Positions 6,083 to 11,843 of a DNA stretch of 11,843 nucleotides are shown here, piece after piece (position 1 is the stretch's first letter; each line of letters begins with the position of its first letter). The stretch is from an uncultured Thermoleophilia bacterium (GTDB lineage Bacteria > Actinomycetota > Thermoleophilia > UBA2241). Both the position numbers and the translations under genes were made by a program. The stretch covers positions 1 through 11,843 of the forward strand of contig CAIWHY010000091.1 in assembly GCA_903912585.1 (NCBI GenBank). The letters are read 5' to 3'. Below the pieces are notes generated by a model. That model searched no databases. It had not been told where the DNA came from and saw nothing but the letters and a program-made list of their open reading frames with translations.

Positions 6083-8219
6083 ACTGCCCCCCGAGCTCCA
6101 TGAGCTCTTCGTGGGTCCCTCGCTCGACCACGACGCCGCCGTCGAGAACGATGATCTCGTCGCAGTCGCGGATGGTGCTGAGCCGGTGAGCGATGATGAG
6201 GCACGTGCAGCCACGGCGCCGCAGGTCGTCGTCGATGCGCTCTTCGGTGACCGGGTCGAGCGCGCTGGTCGCCTCGTCGAGGACGACGATGCGCGGGTTC
6301 ACGGCGAGCGCCCGCGCGATCTCGAGGCGCTGGCGCTCACCGCCGCTGAAGTTGGCGCCGCCCTCTTCCACAGGGCCGGCGAAGCCGCCGCGCCGCGCCG
6401 CCACCACGTCCCTGATGCAAGCGTCGGTGGCCGCGCGCAGCACCCACTCGTCGGGCAGCGTCGTGTCCCACATCGTGAGGTTGTCGCTGCAGCTCCCCTC
6501 GAAGAGGTGGATCTCCTGGCTCACCCGCGACACGGAGCTCACGAGCACGGCGCGGGGGATCGCGGAGCGCGGCCTGCCGTCGAAGAGGACTTCTCCCTCC
6601 CAGGGGTCGTAGAGGCCGCACACGAGGTTGGCGATCGTCGTCTTGCCGCTGCCGGAACCACCCACGAGCGCCACGCGGTGGCCAGGCGGCACGTCGAGGT
6701 CGAAGTCGCGGATGAGCGGCTCCTCGAGGCGGCTGTAGCCGAAGGTCACGCCGCGCAGGCGCAGGTGGCCTTCGAGCTTGGGGGCCGCCGGGTCCAGCAG
6801 CTGCTCGCCGGGCGACGCGCCCTCGAGCACGGCGTCGACCGGCGCCCTGAGGACGTCGTCGAGGCGGTTCATGTCGCCGTGCGCCTCCTGCACCGTGCCG
6901 CCCAGGGTGACCAGCGTCGCGAACGGCGCGATGAACGCCGCCATGAGGGCGATGAAGGCGGCGAGCATGCCGACGCTGAGGTCGCCCTGGATGACCAGCC
7001 AGGCTCCCCAGGTGAGCATGATCATGCCGTTGAGCTGGCTCAGCAGCACGGGCGCGGCATTGAGGAGCTGCGTGGTGGCCCCGAGCGACTGACCCGCGTC
7101 GACGACGGAGGCCTGATGCCCGCCGAAGCGCACGAAGAACCCGTCTTCCATGCCGCTGGCCTTGATCGTCTCGATCATCTGAAGACCGGCCATGGTGGTG
7201 CCGGTGAGCTTGCCCGTCTCCTGCAGCAGGCGGCGGTTGGCGTCGATGCGCCGCCGCGAGACGAGGCGCAGGGCGACCAGGTTGAGCGTCGCGACGATCA
7301 CCCCGATCAGCGTGAGCTGCCACGTGTAGGCGCCGAGCATGACGAGGTAGAAGACGAGCGTGCAGATCGTGATGACCGTGGTCGCGAGCTGCCCCGAGAG
7401 CAGGGTCGCGACCACGTCGTTGAGCGCCACGCGGCTGCCGATCTCGCCGGCATAGCGCTGGCTGTAGAAGCCGACCGGCAGACGGAGCACGTGCCAGAAG
7501 AAGCGGCTCGAGGTGGTGATCGAGAGCTTGACCTGCAGCCGCAGCAGGTATGATTGCTGGAGCCACGTGAGGACGGCGACGACGAGCGCCACGGCGACCA
7601 TCATGCCGAGCAGCGGCGGGACCCAGCTGCTGAGGCCTTGCACGAGGTAGCCGTCCATGAAGACCTGCGTGAACACCGGCGTGAGCAGGGCCGGCACCAC
7701 GAGCGCCAGCCCGGTGAGCACGACGAACAGCAGGCCTCTGCGCGATCCGGAGAGGCGCGGCAGCAAGGCCCGCACGAGGCTCGGGGGCTTGCCGCCGGGC
7801 GCGAACTCCGGCCCCTTCTCGAAGAGCAGCGCGACGCCGGTGTAGCCTCCGTCGAACTCCTCCCGCGTGAGCCAGCGCGGCCCGCTCGCCGGATCGTTGA
7901 TGAAGACCTTCTTGGCGGTGAAGCCCTCGACGACGATGAAGTGGCTGAACCTCCAGAACACGATGAACGGCGCCTCGCGCTTGCGCAGCTCGGGGATGTC
8001 GAGGCGCCAGCCGCCGGCCTCGAGTCCGAAGGCGCGCGCGGCGCGCAGGATGTTGGCCGCCTTGCTGCCGTCACGCGACACGCCGCAGCGCACGCGCAGG
8101 TCCTCGAGCGGCACCCAGCGCCCGTGGTAGGCGAGGACGATCCCCAGTGCGGCGGCGCCGCACTCGACGGCCTCCATCTGCAGGATGGTGGGGGTGCGCA
8201 CCCTCCGCCTTGCGGCCAC
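6060..8219 (-). CDS. NHLM-type peptide export ABC transporter 1 with C39 peptidase (719 aa)
   Basis: A peptidase-containing ABC transporter that should cleave a leader peptide on the cytoplasmic side and export the rest (family known to me as TIGR03796). The N-terminal C39 domain covers about 1-145. It has the oxyanion Gln14, catalytic Cys20 in Glu-Cys-Gly-Ala-Ala, His93 in Ser-His-Phe-Ile-Val-Val, and Asp109 in Asn-Asp-Pro-Ala-Ser-Gly, so the triad is intact. A six-helix permease follows at about 160-450, then an ATPase with Walker A GGSGSGKT (520-527), signature NFSGGERQR (623-631), Walker B VVLDE (645-649) and H-loop His678. The start is the GTG at 8219, 2 nt after the HlyD stop, with GGAG about 7 nt upstream. 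It puts the usual Arg-Val-Arg-Thr-Pro-Thr lead-in near the N-terminus, and the length fits the family. The frame is open upstream, but only inside the HlyD gene. It should pair with the ABC2 protein. Confidence 0.95.
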   Translation of the reverse strand: MAARRRVRTPTILQMEAVECGAAALGIVLAYHGRWVPLEDLRVRCGVSRDGSKAANILRAARAFGLEAGGWRLDIPELRKREAPFIVFWRFSHFIVVEGFTAKKVFINDPASGPRWLTREEFDGGYTGVALLFEKGPEFAPGGKPPSLVRALLPRLSGSRRGLLFVVLTGLALVVPALLTPVFTQVFMDGYLVQGLSSWVPPLLGMMVAVALVVAVLTWLQQSYLLRLQVKLSITTSSRFFWHVLRLPVGFYSQRYAGEIGSRVALNDVVATLLSGQLATTVITICTLVFYLVMLGAYTWQLTLIGVIVATLNLVALRLVSRRRIDANRRLLQETGKLTGTTMAGLQMIETIKASGMEDGFFVRFGGHQASVVDAGQSLGATTQLLNAAPVLLSQLNGMIMLTWGAWLVIQGDLSVGMLAAFIALMAAFIAPFATLVTLGGTVQEAHGDMNRLDDVLRAPVDAVLEGASPGEQLLDPAAPKLEGHLRLRGVTFGYSRLEEPLIRDFDLDVPPGHRVALVGGSGSGKTTIANLVCGLYDPWEGEVLFDGRPRSAIPRAVLVSSVSRVSQEIHLFEGSCSDNLTMWDTTLPDEWVLRAATDACIRDVVAARRGGFAGPVEEGGANFSGGERQRLEIARALAVNPRIVVLDEATSALDPVTEERIDDDLRRRGCTCLIIAHRLSTIRDCDEIIVLDGGVVVERGTHEELMELGGQYAVLARE

Positions 8220-8221
8220 GT

Positions 8222-9208
8222 TCAGTCTCCGGAGCCGAACAGATGCGCAAGCGACGGGAAGACGCGCGTGATCGGCGGGTCGCTGCTGAGGATGACCCGG
8301 GCGGTGCAGGCCGTGCCCGACGAGATCGGGTAGGGCGGCCCCTGCGACGACGACCACTCGTAGCCGCTGGGGTTGGCCGGCTGTCGCTGCAACGAGACCT
8401 CCGCGCGCAGCGGTGGGCCGGCGGCCGAGAACTGCGCGACGAGGAGCTCGTTCTGGAGCACGGCCATCATGCTCTCGGGGGTCGACGGCATCTCGGCGAC
8501 GTAGGTGACCGTGCCGAGCAGGTAGCCGTACTCCTCGACGCTCGCGTTGGCCGGGACGATCTGGACCTGCATGCCGGGCTGCATCTCTTTGCCGACGCCG
8601 GGCGTCACGAACAGGGTGGCGACGAGCGGCAACTGCGCGGGCTCCACGGTGATGACCGGAGAGCCCCGGTTGAGGTACTGGCCCGCGTACACCTGCAGGG
8701 AAGCGACCAGGCCGGAGTAGCTCGACAGGACGGTCGCGGCCTCGCTGAGCTGCCGGCGTGTCGCGGTCAGCGCCGCCTCGGCTTGGGCGAGCGCGTCACG
8801 CGCCTCCACCGTCCCCAGCCGGTCGGCGCGCCTGCGCAGGCGCGAGACCACGGCCTCGCGGCCCCGCGCCGCGAGTTCGAGCGCCGGCTGGGAGAGCGTC
8901 GCCACGGGCTTGCCGACGCTCACGATGTCGCCGATCTTGACGAGCATCTCGGCGACCTGCCCGGAGTTGTCGCTCACGACGCGCAGCGAACGACCGCCGC
9001 GCAGGAGGATGCCCCAGCCGTCGACGGTCGTGGTCAGGCGCCCGGCCATGGACCAGACAAGAGCGGTGAGGATCAGGAGGCCGATGACGCCCAGCACCAG
9101 CCAGGCGCGCGGCCGCGTCACGGTGACGAGCTTGTCGAGCTCATCGAGAGAATCGAGCTTGGCCAGCGCCTCGTCGCGGAAGATCGTCTTCTTGCCCGGC
9201 TCGCTCAC
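8222..9208 (-). CDS. HlyD-family adaptor of the NHLM-type exporter (328 aa)
   Basis: The membrane-fusion/adaptor subunit of the peptide exporter. The N-terminus has the family hallmark Phe-Arg-Asp-Glu-Ala-Leu-x-Lys-Leu-x-Ser-x-x-x-Leu-Asp (about 10-25) and then Thr-Arg-Pro-Arg-Ala-Trp, as in the family I know as TIGR03794. One transmembrane segment lies at about 35-53. A biotinyl-lipoyl-like half-motif follows at about 82-105 (Gly-Gln-Val-Ala-Glu with Gly-Asp-x-Val), a short helical hairpin at about 112-165, and a beta-barrel region to the end. The hairpin is too short to reach an outer-membrane channel, which suits a single-membrane cell. The GTG at 9208 overlaps the stop of the 70-aa ORF as GTGA. 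An ATG 8 codons upstream is in frame, but the GTG better fits the family N-terminus and the coupling. The stop is 2 nt before the ABC1 start. Confidence 0.9.
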   Translation of the reverse strand: MSEPGKKTIFRDEALAKLDSLDELDKLVTVTRPRAWLVLGVIGLLILTALVWSMAGRLTTTVDGWGILLRGGRSLRVVSDNSGQVAEMLVKIGDIVSVGKPVATLSQPALELAARGREAVVSRLRRRADRLGTVEARDALAQAEAALTATRRQLSEAATVLSSYSGLVASLQVYAGQYLNRGSPVITVEPAQLPLVATLFVTPGVGKEMQPGMQVQIVPANASVEEYGYLLGTVTYVAEMPSTPESMMAVLQNELLVAQFSAAGPPLRAEVSLQRQPANPSGYEWSSSQGPPYPISSGTACTARVILSSDPPITRVFPSLAHLFGSGD

Positions 9209-9417
9209 CGCAGCTCGCTGACGATTCCGCACGACCGGCGGCCGGCCATGGTGCGTCGCGTCATGTCGTCGACAGCCGGCGAGCCCTCATCGTGAGCCTC
9301 CATGCCTGCAGACGAGGAGCGGCTCAGCGGCGAACGCACCTCGCCGAGCTCCTGCGCCGAGGGTTCGAAGCGCGGCGGACGCGCCGCAGGATCCGCCCCG
9401 GACCTGAGCGATTCCAT
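9205..9417 (-). CDS. Small ORF coupled to the exporter, candidate cargo or accessory peptide (70 aa)
   Basis: It runs from the ATG at 9417 to a TGA that overlaps the HlyD GTG start in a GTGA junction. By my count its codons are about 70, 63 and 81 percent GC at positions 1, 2 and 3, the order expected for a real gene in GC-rich DNA. The 31 codons just upstream in the same frame have a clearly lower third-position GC. The peptide is charged and Ser/Arg-rich with a single Cys at 63. It has Ala-Gly at 37-38 and 58-59, possible but non-canonical C39 cleavage points; the usual L-x-x-x-E-L-x-x-I-x-G-G leader pattern is absent. The ribosome site is weak (GGGA 4 nt before the ATG). Alternatives are a leader ORF that only delivers ribosomes to the HlyD start, or chance. 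I recognise no family. Confidence 0.42.
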   Translation of the reverse strand: MESLRSGADPAARPPRFEPSAQELGEVRSPLSRSSSAGMEAHDEGSPAVDDMTRRTMAGRRSCGIVSELR

Positions 9418-9478
9418 GAGTCCCGTCGCGCTCGCGACCGGAAGTGCCTCTCCTTCTCGACGATCGCCCCGGCGAACG

Positions 9479-9510
9479 CCGAGAGAGCGGGCGCCTGCCC
9501 GCGTACTCGG
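9479..9510 (-). terminator. Two-tier hairpin directly after the solute-binding lipoprotein stop
   Basis: Immediately after TGA, the minus strand forms an outer stem CCGAG/CTCGG, a 3x3 internal loop, and an inner stem GCGGGC/GCCCGC with a 4-nt loop AGGC. No T-tract follows. It could terminate or attenuate transcription from the lipoprotein gene, which would leave the exporter operon with its own promoter or partial read-through. Confidence 0.5.
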
Positions 9511-10395
9511 TCACCGCCCCATCCACTTCTGGTAGATGGCCTCGAACTCGCTGACGCCGACCATCGCGACGCCCTTGTCGAGGATGCCGAGCAGCACCGC
9601 GTCGTCCTTGCGCACGGGCAGGGTCATCTGGCCGGTGGCGACCGGCTTGCCCACCGGCTTGACCTTGTCCGCGACCTTGAACTGCGCCACGTAGTAGTCG
9701 GCCACCATCTGGTCGAGGATCATCGCCTGGGCCGCCCCCGAAGCCACAGCCCTGACGGCCTGCGGGTAACCCTTGACGACCAGAGTCGTCAGGCCGGCCG
9801 CGTCGGCGATCTGCTGACTGGAGTCGCCCTTGACGACGGCCACTTTGGCTCCCGGCGCTCCCTTGAGAGCCTTGAGCGTCGTGAGGCCGGTGGCGCCGGC
9901 GCCGGCGTAGATGCGCGTGTCGATCGTGGTGAACGGGCGCGAGAAGGCGAACCACTGTTTGCGCTCGGGCAGCGGGAAGATGCCTGCGAGCGTGTCGAAG
10001 CGGCCTTTCTTGAGCCCGTCGAGCTGGTCTGCGAAGAGGACGGGCGTGAAGACGACCTTGACGCCCAGGCGCTGGGCGACGAGCTTCCAGTAGTCCACGG
10101 AGATGCCGACGGCCGCACCGCTCTTGTCCACGAAGCCGAACGGCGGGTAGTCGTTGAAGGCGCCGACCTGCAGCGTGCCCTTCTGGGTGAGCCACTGCTG
10201 CTCGGCCGCCGTGAGCGTGCTCGCGGACGAGGCCGAGGAACTCGCGGCCGGCGAAGCCGGGGCGGGCGACGGGGCTTGGGACGAGCTCCCGCAGCCGCCG
10301 AGGAAGACGGCGGCGCAGAAAACGCAGGCGGCGACGACCGCCGCGCGCAGCGCCGTCTTGGGATAGGGGCCGATACGCAGTGTCAACGGCCTCAC
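9511..10395 (-). CDS. Lipoprotein with family-3 (amino-acid type) solute-binding domain (294 aa)
   Basis: The GTG at 10395 is preferred because GGGAGG ends 5 nt before it; an in-frame GTG two codons earlier overlaps that ribosome site. A hydrophobic signal leads to lipobox Leu-Gly-Gly-Cys (Cys35), then a Ser/Ala/Pro linker to about 60. The rest is an SBP_bac_3 domain that opens Leu-Thr-x-x-Glu-x-x-Trp-Leu, like the sensor-type versions in BvgS/EvgS kinases. Tyr-Pro-Pro-Phe (83-86) and Gly-x-x-Val-Asp-Tyr follow. By comparison with glutamine-binding protein, Arg145 (in Pro-Glu-Arg-Lys) and Asp228 (in Ile-Leu-Asp-Gln) match the residues that hold the ligand carboxylate and amino group, so an alpha-amino acid or similar ligand is plausible. 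No permease or ATPase of an amino-acid transporter is in the window. It could serve a distant transporter or act as a sensor. Confidence 0.93.
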   Translation of the reverse strand: MRPLTLRIGPYPKTALRAAVVAACVFCAAVFLGGCGSSSQAPSPAPASPAASSSASSASTLTAAEQQWLTQKGTLQVGAFNDYPPFGFVDKSGAAVGISVDYWKLVAQRLGVKVVFTPVLFADQLDGLKKGRFDTLAGIFPLPERKQWFAFSRPFTTIDTRIYAGAGATGLTTLKALKGAPGAKVAVVKGDSSQQIADAAGLTTLVVKGYPQAVRAVASGAAQAMILDQMVADYYVAQFKVADKVKPVGKPVATGQMTLPVRKDDAVLLGILDKGVAMVGVSEFEAIYQKWMGR

Positions 10396-10398
10396 GGC

Positions 10399-10406
10399 CA
10401 CCTCCC
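10399..10406 (-). promoter_or_regulatory. Shine-Dalgarno site deciding between two GTG starts
   Basis: The minus strand reads GGGAGGTG, then GCC and GTG. The first GTG (10401) lies inside the ribosome-binding sequence, so the GTG at 10395, 5 nt after GGAGG, is the more likely start of the solute-binding lipoprotein. Confidence 0.75.
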
Positions 10407-10462
10407 GTCGTCGCGATGAGGGATCTCACCGACTCCATCCCCTATCGGCCGCGCGCTCCGTG

Positions 10463-10528
10463 ACCTGAAGTCCAGAGGTGCCCCGGACGACGGCCTCGGC
10501 GCGTCGGCCGGCGCTCACGACTTCAGGT
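10463..10528. repeat. 10-bp inverted repeat spanning the kinase stop codon
   Basis: ACCTGAAGTC at 10463-10472 is the exact reverse complement of GACTTCAGGT at 10519-10528, with 46 nt between. The right arm covers the last codons of the kinase gene and the left arm lies in the 119-nt spacer. The spacer also holds a smaller CGACG/CGTCG stem. It may form a long-loop hairpin in the mRNA at the end of the kinase gene. Confidence 0.35.
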
Positions 10529-11843
10529 GCCTCGCGTTCAGCCGGTGATAGAGCCCCTTGAGCTTGCCGTAGAGCTTGTGGAACTCGGCGTACCCCTCAG
10601 CATAGACGCGCCGGTCGGCCGACGGCTCGAACGCCGCTGGGACCGGCACCAGCGCCGGCACGTCCTCGAGGTGGAGCTCACCGAGGCAGACGCGCGCCCA
10701 GAGGGCCACGCCGCGAAGCTGCGCGTTGCGCGGGTCGCTCACCTGTTCTACTGGGCGCCCGAGCACGTCGGCGTAGATCTGGCACCAGAGCTCGCTCTGG
10801 GCGCCGCCGCCGAGGATGCGGATCCTGGGGACGGGCCGCTTGATGAACTTCTCGTAGGCGTCGAGCAGCCAGCGCGAGTTGTAGGCGACGCCCTCGAGGA
10901 CGGAGCGCACGAGCATCGCCCTGTCGGTGCGCAGCGAGAGATTGAGCCACCCGGCGCGCACGATCTTGTCCTCCACCGGGCTCCGCTCGCCGTTGAGCCA
11001 CGGCGTGAACAGCAGCCCTTCGCAGCCCGCGGGCGCGCGCTCGGCGAGACGGAAGAGGTCCTCGAACGAAGGCGAGAGCCCTTCCTCGGCCGCGCCGCTC
11101 GCGCCGATGCCGCTGCCGCCGCCGAGGAGGCCGTCGTTCGGGGCCACGATCTGCTCGCGCAGCCACTGCAGCGCGGCCCCGCCGGTCTCCTGGTTGTTGG
11201 CCACCACCGGGTGCGCCGGGTCGAGCCCCGGCACCGTGGCGATCTGGTGCAGGATGTCGGTGCGCTTGAACGGCACGCGGGCGCCGACCCACGACGTCGT
11301 CGAGATGGCGATGTGGCTCTCGTACGGCGCGACGGCGCCCGATCCCACCACGGCGGCGTGCAGATCGGGGATCCCGCAGACCACGGGCGCCCCGGCCGCG
11401 ACGCCGAGCTCGGCGGCGACCCCGGGCAGCAGCGGGCCGAGCACCGAGCCGGTCGGGATGAGCTCCGGCAGCCTGCGGCGGTCCCGCCGCGTCCTCGCGA
11501 GGAGCCCGTCCACATAGCCGAGCGGCGCGCCGATGCGGTTGTCGGTGATCCACGAGGCGATCATCGAGGCCGGCGTCGCCGCCGCCCGCCCGGTGAAGCG
11601 CAGGCCGAGATAGTCGACGGGCTCGAGGATCACGGAGGTCTTCGCGTAGACCTCCTGCAACCGCGTGCGCAGCAGGAGCGAATGGCCCGTGGGATCGGCG
11701 CCGCTCGGCGTGGGCGCGCCGCCGGTGATGCGCACGAACGGCAGCACCTTGTGCGGCGCGAAGCCGCCGATGTTGACGGGACCGCCGATGAGCTTGCTGG
11801 AGAGGTCGCGGGCGCGCGTGTCCGCCCAGAGGATGACGTCGCC
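10515..11843 (-). CDS. FGGY-family carbohydrate kinase, 5' end outside the window (442 aa seen)
   Basis: An ATP-dependent cytoplasmic sugar kinase of the xylulokinase/gluconokinase superfamily. The frame is open to the window edge and the first visible residues, Gly-Asp-Val-Ile-Leu-Trp-Ala-Asp-Thr-Arg-Ala, are the N-domain motif usually found roughly 70-80 residues into these proteins, so only the extreme N-terminus is missing. Pro-Asp-Leu-His (Asp160 of the visible part) is the likely catalytic base. Thr-Pro-Trp-Leu-Asn-Gly-Glu-Arg (280-287) and Gly-Gly-Gly-Ala-Gln-Ser-Glu (345-351), the nucleotide-site motif, are intact. The substrate cannot be named: the base motif is Gly-Ile-Pro-Asp, not the Gly-Gly-Gly-Asp common in xylulokinases, and no isomerase or sugar transporter is visible. 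The stop is followed by a 119-nt gap to the lipoprotein gene, so a shared operon is possible but unproven. Confidence 0.94.
   Translation of the reverse strand, partial: GDVILWADTRARDLSSKLIGGPVNIGGFAPHKVLPFVRITGGAPTPSGADPTGHSLLLRTRLQEVYAKTSVILEPVDYLGLRFTGRAAATPASMIASWITDNRIGAPLGYVDGLLARTRRDRRRLPELIPTGSVLGPLLPGVAAELGVAAGAPVVCGIPDLHAAVVGSGAVAPYESHIAISTTSWVGARVPFKRTDILHQIATVPGLDPAHPVVANNQETGGAALQWLREQIVAPNDGLLGGGSGIGASGAAEEGLSPSFEDLFRLAERAPAGCEGLLFTPWLNGERSPVEDKIVRAGWLNLSLRTDRAMLVRSVLEGVAYNSRWLLDAYEKFIKRPVPRIRILGGGAQSELWCQIYADVLGRPVEQVSDPRNAQLRGVALWARVCLGELHLEDVPALVPVPAAFEPSADRRVYAEGYAEFHKLYGKLKGLYHRLNARHLKS

Noticed and set aside
6000..7553. 517-codon plus-strand frame opposite ABC1
   Set aside because: Antisense shadow with biased Glu/His/Arg composition and no domain. 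ABC1 has an intact peptidase and ATPase on the minus strand.
8147..9295. 382-codon plus-strand frame opposite HlyD
   Set aside because: Antisense shadow. The HlyD protein on the minus strand matches its family from N- to C-terminus.
9205..9303. Shorter version of the small ORF starting at the internal ATG at 9303
   Set aside because: No ribosome site precedes this ATG. Coding-like third-position GC extends upstream to 9417.
9479..9513. Selenocysteine insertion at the UGA with the downstream hairpin as a SECIS element
   Set aside because: The solute-binding domain ends at the expected place at this UGA, and Sec is not expected at the end of this fold. The hairpin lacks a recognisable SECIS loop.
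1..11843. CRISPR arrays, tRNA or rRNA genes, insertion sequences and attachment sites
   Set aside because: No regularly spaced direct repeats, no cloverleaf or rRNA-like segments, no transposase or integrase genes and no terminal inverted repeats were found by eye on either strand.

Overview
The window is very GC-rich, has GC at most third codon positions and starts several genes with GTG. Two Sec-exported lipoproteins have Ser/Ala/Pro-rich linkers after the lipobox, and the membrane-fusion protein is short with no long coiled coil. Together this suggests a high-GC, single-membrane bacterium, most likely Actinomycetota, although no marker gene fixes the lineage. Seven of the eight confident protein genes, and one small candidate gene, are on the minus strand.

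In minus-strand order: (1) an FGGY carbohydrate kinase, cut by the right window edge; (2) a lipoprotein with a family-3 (amino-acid type) solute-binding domain and no permease nearby; (3) a hairpin, then a 70-codon small ORF; (4) an export cassette of HlyD-like adaptor, ABC transporter with C39 peptidase, and a second ABC transporter with a long N-terminal extension; (5) another hairpin, then a lipoprotein with three tandem Cache domains; (6) a plus-strand gene, convergent with the Cache gene, for a membrane protein with an HEFGH putative zinc site; and (7) a divergent minus-strand gene for a small, Trp-rich secreted protein of unknown family.

The core is the exporter at 3158-9208. The three proteins match the NHLM-type bacteriocin/RiPP export families: HlyD, ABC1 with peptidase, and ABC2 without. 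Their genes are nearly contiguous (GTGA junction with the small ORF, 2-nt gap, 23-nt overlap), so they probably form one translationally coupled operon. ABC1 should remove a leader peptide during export. ABC1 and ABC2 probably form the heterodimeric channel, with the HlyD protein attached outside the membrane.

No RiPP modification enzyme (LanM, YcaO, radical SAM) and no recognisable NHLP or Nif11 leader peptide is present. The best in-window candidate for a cargo or accessory peptide is the 70-aa ORF whose stop overlaps the HlyD start. It has coding-like base composition but no recognised family. The two lipoproteins beside the exporter both carry extracellular small-molecule-binding folds, so a ligand-sensing or uptake role linked to the secretion system is possible. 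That link rests only on position.
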